A stretch of 64,000 bases of DNA, from contig CM060926.1 in assembly GCA_030737875.1 (NCBI GenBank), forward strand, positions 319,522,922-319,586,921, written 5' to 3'. Position numbers and translations under genes: made by a program. The DNA is from Allium sativum. Taxonomy: Eukaryota; Streptophyta; Magnoliopsida; Asparagales; Amaryllidaceae. Of the stretch, positions 58,915-64,000 are shown piece by piece; the stretch's first letter is position 1; each line of letters starts with the position of its first letter. Under the pieces are notes generated by a model. The model was not told where the DNA came from, searched no databases, and worked only from the letters and a program-made list of their open reading frames with translations.

Positions 58915-59334
58915 ATGGCTTCCTCTTCCATTACTTTGGATCCTGCAGCAATGCCAAGGCCCCTTCCCGTTCCTAACACTTGCCATTCTGCACTTGCTGA
59001 GGACTTTGTGGCTGAATGTCCGGCTGGCTCACGTTCCGGCGTGTACATAGATCTGTTTGATAGATGGATTATTGCAGGTAAGATAGACGTCATGAAGGAT
59101 TGCATATTGGCCGAGTTTGACCAATCGGAAGCACACCCGCATTTGGTCGAAGGCCTTATTACCACTGTTAGGGATTACATTGTGGAGCAAATGGGTACCT
59201 GGCATTCTCTTGTTGAAGATCTTCAGCAGTCAAATAAAGAGAATCTTGAACGACTTCATGCCCTGGAAAAAGATAGATACAAACTTGTCGAGGCCCTTGA
59301 ATCTAGGGAAAGGATCATCTCTTACCTAATCTGA
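58915..59334 (+). CDS. Tat2 antisense ORF, 139 aa, coiled-coil C-terminus
   Basis: Plus-strand ORF, antisense to gag, from ATG 58915 (MASSSITLDP) to TGA 59332-59334. The frame is open further upstream but the ATG is the first in-frame one. A Pro/Ser-rich N-terminus (to about 40) is followed by YIDLFDRWIIAGKIDVMKDC and a predicted helix from about 75. The last 40 residues (DLQQSNKENLERLHALEKD...) have heptad spacing and high Glu/Lys content. No family name recognised. Position near the 3' LTR, antisense direction, MAS-type start and coiled coil parallel the antisense ORF of Tat1. It could be one exon of a longer gene, as the frame ends soon after the coil. Confidence 0.6.
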   Translation: MASSSITLDPAAMPRPLPVPNTCHSALAEDFVAECPAGSRSGVYIDLFDRWIIAGKIDVMKDCILAEFDQSEAHPHLVEGLITTVRDYIVEQMGTWHSLVEDLQQSNKENLERLHALEKDRYKLVEALESRERIISYLI

Positions 59335-61356
59335 ACACTGTGGCTTGCTAATGCTTTACATGTTATGTTATTTTGGTTTTGATTTTGAATGGTACTTTTA
59401 GTCTGGCCTATGTATGCGGGAGCCAGCCTTGCTTATTCTCGTACACTTGGGTTTGTAACTTTTATGGTTTGTGCGATGGTTACGTTTCTACGTCATTCAT
59501 TGTCAATAATGCTAGCTTGCTTTTAGTTTTAGGATAGCCTATTTCTTCCTTTGCCCTTTCTTTTGAGGGGTTTAATTCTTATTATGAAACTCATTTATTT
59601 TCACGTGGGTGCGTCGCACGCTGCACCTTTATTTTATGATTTACACATTCGTCCGGGCGCTTTATTGATCGTTCGATTGTACCCGATTTTCTATTATTAT
59701 CATTATTATTGGGATTTAGTTAGCTTTTGAAGTTCATCGCTTATCGAGGATTATTACGCATTTGTTTTATTATAAGCGCGTTTGGTATCTTTTATTTAGT
59801 AGTATTCAACCCCGCGCCTAACTGATTGGTAATCCGAGCCCTTCGGAGGCTGGTTTTGAATACGTGCCCCAGGGGAGGTCTTGGGTTAAAGATTTTCGAT
59901 CCATTATAGACCCTATTTGATTGTTTTAGTTATTCAAAAAGGTTCTATAATGGATACCCCCTTACGGCTAGGATTTCTGACACCCCCTTTCGGCTAGGAT
60001 TTCTGTTTTGCGCTGGTCCTTCCAGCATGTTTAATCCTTCCCCATTTTTATGCTTCATCCCGAGGAGCGGACACTAATTCATCTTGTCGAGCCTTGACTC
60101 AGAAGGGATAAAATTCGTGTCCTTCACCTAACAAGGTGCCCATCGTGAATCGACAATTTTTCCGTTTCGGGACATGTTGGTTTTTCCGACTTTGTGCCTT
60201 TGCCCTAGGAAACAGACACTGGTCCGCCTCATTGAATTTTTTTTTTCAAGTTGGAGAACCCATGTCCAACACCTAAGAAGGTGTTTCTTTGGTGGGATCG
60301 GCAATTTTATCCGTGGGACTTTAACCGTGGGACGTTTTGAATTGCTTCCACTTTGGCATCGACTCCTAGGAGGTGGACAGCAATCCTTGCTACTGAATTT
60401 AACTCCGTTTTTAAGGAGTTCATGTCCCGTACCTGAGAGAACGCCTCTTTTGGATTAGCTATTTTATCCGAGGGACAGATTTGGCGATATTCCTGTACTT
60501 TCAATGAGGTCTGGCGGCGGTCCTTTGAATGGGTGTCTGCTAAGCATTCAGCATACTCCATAATGAGAGGTGCAGCCTTGTTACCTGTCTTAGAATAGGT
60601 TGCTCTTTTTGAGGTGATGTGTCTATCCCCCCATTTGATCTTGCTTGATGTTCTTGATTCCCAAACTGCTTCGTTTAGTGTGGCCCTCGGATTTTTTCAT
60701 CAAAGTCTTGCTGCGTATAGCGGATTTACTTTTACCATGCCTACATTCCAAGAGATTGTTCTTCTTTTAGCATGGACCAATAAGTATGTTATTCAGATAG
60801 ACACATAATTAATTTTTGATGCACAAGTAAACCGCAGCTTGATACGAACATAGTGAATAGTAAAGCAAGTTAAAACGATCTTAGCAACAAGATAAAATCA
60901 AGGGAATGTAGCAAAGTAATGAGAACTCTAGTTCAATGTCCCATTATTGAGATATTAGTGGCTAGTTCCCCTGACGAGCGTCGTCTTTAGACTGGTTTAA
61001 GCCCCTTCCTCTTTAGGGCGCATTGCCCCTCGTTTGCGGAGAGTCGGGGCAACTCTTATGATATTTTACATACTGTTGCAAATGGTTTTTTCGGATTAAC
61101 CCCTCAATTACTGACTTCAAGTGCCTGCATTAATCAGTATCGTTCCCTGGCTGTTTGTGGAACTGACAGAATCTCCCTTACTTCATAGCGGCATTTGACT
61201 TGTCTTTGTTTCAAAACGGTATATCTCTCAGTGTTTTTAGTTGCCATGAAGATATTTCCCACGGTATCGTTAAGGGGAGTGAACTCAGAGTTCTTGAAGA
61301 AACGCATCTTTTTTTTGCTCGTCTGTCTTCTTCTTCATTGCTCCTTTTTTGATTAT
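59335..61356 (-). other. Tat2 interior between antisense ORF and gag
   Basis: No RT, integrase or protease motif on either strand. Holds a diverged long-unit tandem array (about 60010-60540) and short direct repeats (CGGCTAGGATTTCTG at 59967 and 59992). Confidence 0.45.
60010..60540. repeat. Diverged tandem array, about 150-bp unit (Tat2)
   Basis: Three aligned units start near 60118, 60262 and 60420 with (G/A)TGTCC..(A/T)(A/C)ACCT, and continue through an (A/C)TTTT(A/T)TCCG...GGGAC phrase. A weaker unit precedes them. Confidence 0.6.
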
Positions 61357-62588
61357 CTAGGTTGCTTTGTGCATTTCCACTCTTCTCCACCTATGTGTTT
61401 TTTCCTTCGATACTTGCATATTTCTTGGCTTTGTTGAACAACAATTCGAGTGTACTTGGTTTCTTTTTCTCGATCCACCTCCCCAACTTGTTTCTTTACG
61501 TATGCCCCCCTTAAGAGCCATTAAGATTAGGCCGGGTTCGAGATTCTTGGCTTTAGCCACTGCCATATCAAAGCGAGTAAGAAAAGCTTTGATGGGCTCT
61601 ACTGGTCTTTGTTGAAGTCCACTTAGCTCCGTAGCATCCCAAGTTTTGAGTGCCTGGGTTTTAAACTGCTTATTGAACAACCTAACCAAGGTTACCAAAT
61701 TATCCACGGACTACGGTGGTAGCTTTGTGAACCATAGATAAGCCACTCCTTCTAAATAAGTTGGGAAATATAAGCATTTGATTTCATCAATAGCGCAAGC
61801 CCCATTCATGTACTGGTCATATTTTCATAAAAATACATCAGGGTCGCTTGTCCCATCATAAGATTGTAATGATGGAGGTTCGAATCTTTGTAGGTATACA
61901 GTTTTCTTAACCCATTCAGTGAACGGGGTTTTAGTTGGGAAGGACTCCCATTCATTTCAATCATCCCTCTTCTCTAGGCTTTCCTTCACAATTGCTTGCA
62001 CCATTCTCAAGATGTACTTCCGTTCCTTACTCGGTCGCTCCACGGATCGACCACCCTTTTTATTATCGATCTCTGATCTAGATGTGTCCTCATGAACTGG
62101 GGGCAGGAAATTTGGGCCCCCCTTTGGGACGTCCCAATGATAATGGGACTGTTTTCCCACTCCATGATTGTATCGTCAGAGTGATCGCACATAGGTGCTT
62201 TGCCCCCTTCATAGTTTGGATTGGTGCGACGTGCAATTCTTTAAATGGAATCCTACTGTCTTGAGCTCGAAGCAGGGAGCTCTGTTTCTGACTCGCAATT
62301 CGTGCGATCTAGCAAGGAGCAGGTGGCGCTTAAAGTGGCTTTTGCAGTGGCGGCCAGAATGGCGAGTAACAACTCGAGCTTCTTCATCATTGCATCGCTT
62401 GCAATAGTTATTTGACTCGTTAATCCTATCATGGTCTCCTCCAATTCCTTCCTGGATACAGCTTCTTTAACTTCTGGCACTCCTTCATCATCGGAATCGC
62501 TGTCTGATGATGTGATGATGTTGACGCCGTTGTTGGGGTTGTTGACTTTGTCAGTGATTCTCCTTGGCGTGCTCATGACTTCAAGCAC
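61357..62588 (-). pseudogene. Tat2 gag polyprotein (decayed)
   Basis: Minus-strand segments in order: 62588-62253 (MLEVMSTPRRITDK, Asp/Ser-rich, then a helix ending in AILAATAKATL), 62192-61957 and, after a break, SNAYIFPTYLEGVAYLWFTK (about 61790), LVTLVRLFNKQFKTQ and LQQRPVEPIKAFLTRFDMAV (61707-61540). The FP.TL.G.A..W(F/Y)..LP and F...F...QRP.E.L..F..RF phrases are the conserved core of plant gypsy gag. Stops, at least two frameshifts and loss of the zinc knuckle make it non-functional. The start lies about 75 bp downstream of the primer-binding site, the usual place. Confidence 0.78.
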
Positions 62589-62640
62589 AGTGCCTCTCAG
62601 AAAATCTCATCGGACTTGAAATGGGGAAAAGGAAAAACAT

Positions 62641-62659
62641 GGCCCCACGGTGGGCACCA
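62641..62659 (-). other. Tat2 primer-binding site
   Basis: On minus, TGGTGCCCACCGTGGGGCC starts three bases from the LTR end. TGG(C/T)GCCCACCGTGGGG is a common site in plant gypsy elements. I cannot name the tRNA with certainty. Confidence 0.75.
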
Positions 62660-62662
62660 AAA

Positions 62663-63944
62663 TGTTTACACCAAAAGTGGTCTAAACACCCAAGGTACTA
62701 AGCTGTACTTCACCAACTTGGTATGATCTAAATGGAACCGTTTTTAATTAGCAATTAAAATGAAAAATGCAAGAAAAGTAAAGTAGAGGCAAGATTCAGA
62801 GTGCTTCAGCCGTTAACTAGGCCTACATCCACTATGATGGAGAGTTTCAATCTTATAATGAGGATTACAAAATACATCAGTTCTCTCTTTTCAAACATCT
62901 TTGCATTCACTCAATATAGCCTCGTTTATATACTTCAATCATGGGATTACACAAGAGAATGGTAAAATTTGAGGAGAAGGAGAATGGATGGATGATTGAG
63001 GAAGAGGATGACGCCGTCTTCTATGATCATAAAATTGTTCTTGATGCCATGACCGAATCAGTGGTTGAAGATAGAATTTGGTAGCACTTTCTGGTTTCAA
63101 AGATCGGATCCCCTTTATGTTGGTAGCCATCGTGTATTTATAGGTGAGCTCCCCTTGGGAAATGACCTGAAGTCTGTTTATGCCAGCTGCGGATCGCTTA
63201 TTTTATTAATTACAACCATGTAGTCATCTAGCTGTAGCCAGCTGTCCGTGGCTGTATTCGATTTCCATGTGTGAGCGACTCAATGGAGCGAGCGTCTTGA
63301 GTAGTCGTGCAAGCCCGTAGGAGCGGGCTTCCAGGTGAGCATGACCGCTTTGAGAGACCTTATAAGAGCCGAACATGGGACTGGGACCAATTTTCCTTTG
63401 TTCCTTGTGTGACTGACCTTTTTGGTTTTAGGGCGCTCGTTCTCTTGCTGCCGTTGTATGGCGTTGTCCGTCCCTATGGTTGTGCCACAAGGTCGCTCCC
63501 ACTTACTTTGAATGGGCGACATGTTTTGTTTCCATGTTTGAGCGGCTTTGCCCCAATATGAACGATCGACCTTGGCACCCGCACCTGAGTCACGATTCGT
63601 GTCCAACTTTGATTGAACATATGGTCACATATGATGTTGTAAGTGCTCGCATTGCAGCTTCATTTCAAGCTTGGTCATTTGATAGGAAAATAGTGAGCGA
63701 CTTTACGGGATATGCGATCTCTATCCTTTCTGGGCCGCATTTCTCATTTCATATCATGCCACCATCTTTGGTTGTGCTGGTTGACTTGACTTGGGTTTGT
63801 TGTTTGGATCTGGCTCTGTGCGGTCGCATCCTGTCTGTTGTGAGTCTTTTAAGTGCCTTAGATAACATTATGCACGACCGACCCTGATGGCGCCTGTTCC
63901 GCCTCCTTTTCTCAATGTGTGTATGGATTTTTTAGGGATTAACA
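62663..63944 (-). repeat. Tat2 5' LTR (right copy)
   Basis: 1,282 bp, the same length as the left copy. TGTTTACACC to GGGATTAACA on plus. Followed by CAAAT. Confidence 0.9.
63135..63142 (-). promoter_or_regulatory. TATA box of Tat2 5' LTR (minus strand)
   Basis: TATTTATA on plus, TATAAATA on minus. Intact, unlike the 3' LTR copy. Confidence 0.6.
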
Positions 63945-63949
63945 CAAAT
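63945..63949. repeat. Target-site duplication of Tat2 (right, CAAAT)
   Basis: One difference from 56526-56530. Confidence 0.75.
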
Positions 63950-64000
63950 GTATCCCGTTCGTTATCCACCAAAACATATGTCTAACAAGGCTAGTAATTC
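63950..64000 (-). repeat. E1 right LTR, resumed segment, cut by window edge
   Basis: Aligns with 46246-46299: CCACCAAAACATATGTCTA and AAGGCTAGTAATTC against CCACCAAAATATATGTCTA and AAGGCTAGCAATTC. Confidence 0.82.

Larger units (their letters stand above)
56531..63944 (-). mobile_element. Tat2: Tat/Ogre-like gypsy element, minus strand, 7.4 kb
   Basis: Two 1,282-bp LTRs (56531-57812 and 62663-63944) of equal length, TGTT(T/A)...TTAACA on plus. The orientation is minus: gag reads on minus and a primer-binding site abuts the right LTR. The interior has gag, two tandem arrays and an antisense ORF. No pol was recognised, so it is non-autonomous and resembles TR-GAG-type elements. The LTRs differ by several percent by eye. 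Confidence 0.85.
18825..64000 (-). mobile_element. E1: old gypsy-type LTR element, heavily nested, running off the right edge
   Basis: The minus-strand element has its left (3') LTR from 18825 (TGTAACACC) to 52035 (GGTTGTTACA), a polypurine tract at 52036-52049, an internal domain to 56168, a primer-binding site at 56155-56166, and a right (5') LTR from 56169 (TGTAAAATCCC) past the window end. The two LTR starts align over about 100 bp up to the word ACGAG. The left copy is interrupted there by E2. The right copy continues GCGTAATTATAATC, matching GCATGAGCATAATC after E2 at 45988. Similarly the right LTR is interrupted at 56530 by Tat2 and resumes at 63950, matching 46243-46300. The LTRs are clearly diverged, so E1 is the oldest layer. 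Its own target duplication cannot be checked because the right end is outside. Confidence 0.82.

Overview
The window reads as a stretch of repeat-packed, AT-rich plant nuclear DNA, most likely from a eudicot. It contains no recognisable intact host gene. Nearly all 64 kb is transposable-element sequence of four kinds: a decayed Helitron, LTR retrotransposons with gypsy-type ends, a plant L1-type LINE, and two Tat/Ogre-like gypsy elements. The plant call rests on these families, on tRNA-iMet-type primer-binding sites, on TATAAATA boxes in the LTRs, and on a LINE with a zinc-knuckle ORF1 carrying a DUF4283-like domain.

Layout, left to right. Positions 589-2316 and 13458-14407 are two halves of one Helitron Rep/helicase pseudogene, which keeps a recognisable 104-bp intron. 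An 11.1-kb non-autonomous retrotransposon (2317-13452) splits it exactly, with a 5-bp CAAGA target duplication. That element has 4.58/4.57-kb LTRs, nearly identical to each other, around an internal domain of only 2 kb. Positions 14408-18824 hold non-coding DNA, a decayed DUF4283 fragment (minus strand, 16674-17599) and an LTR fragment.

From 18825 to beyond the right edge lies one old minus-strand element, here called E1. Its left LTR starts at 18825 and ends at 52035, its internal region is 52036-56168, and its right LTR starts at 56169 and runs off the window. The left LTR was opened at an ACGAG site by a second minus-strand element, E2 (18933-45983). E2 in turn received a solo LTR (21023-23148, TSD TCATG), a LINE (26061-31998, minus, TSD TAATCATTT) and a Tat-like element called Tat1 (34386-45654, plus). 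The Tat1 gag is itself split by another LTR piece (36479-38546). A further LTR, F (46747-49312), sits in the left E1 LTR. The right E1 LTR was opened by a second Tat-like element, Tat2 (56531-63944, minus, LTRs of 1282 bp each).

Functional reading. None of the autonomous machinery looks intact. LINE ORF1 (665 aa) is the only long uninterrupted element protein. LINE ORF2 has two stops and a frameshift. Both Tat-like elements keep gag remnants but no visible pol, and both carry a coiled-coil ORF antisense to gag, near the 3' LTR. The most unusual signals are dispersed short-motif arrays inside the LTRs: about 18 alternating inverted GGTTAAG/CTTAACC pairs, a CCACTTAATACC array, and a GATCCAT array. 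A GTCGAC cluster also recurs upstream of the TATA box in four different LTRs. The nesting order was derived by matching target duplications and by continuity of the paired LTRs. All alignments and counts are by eye.
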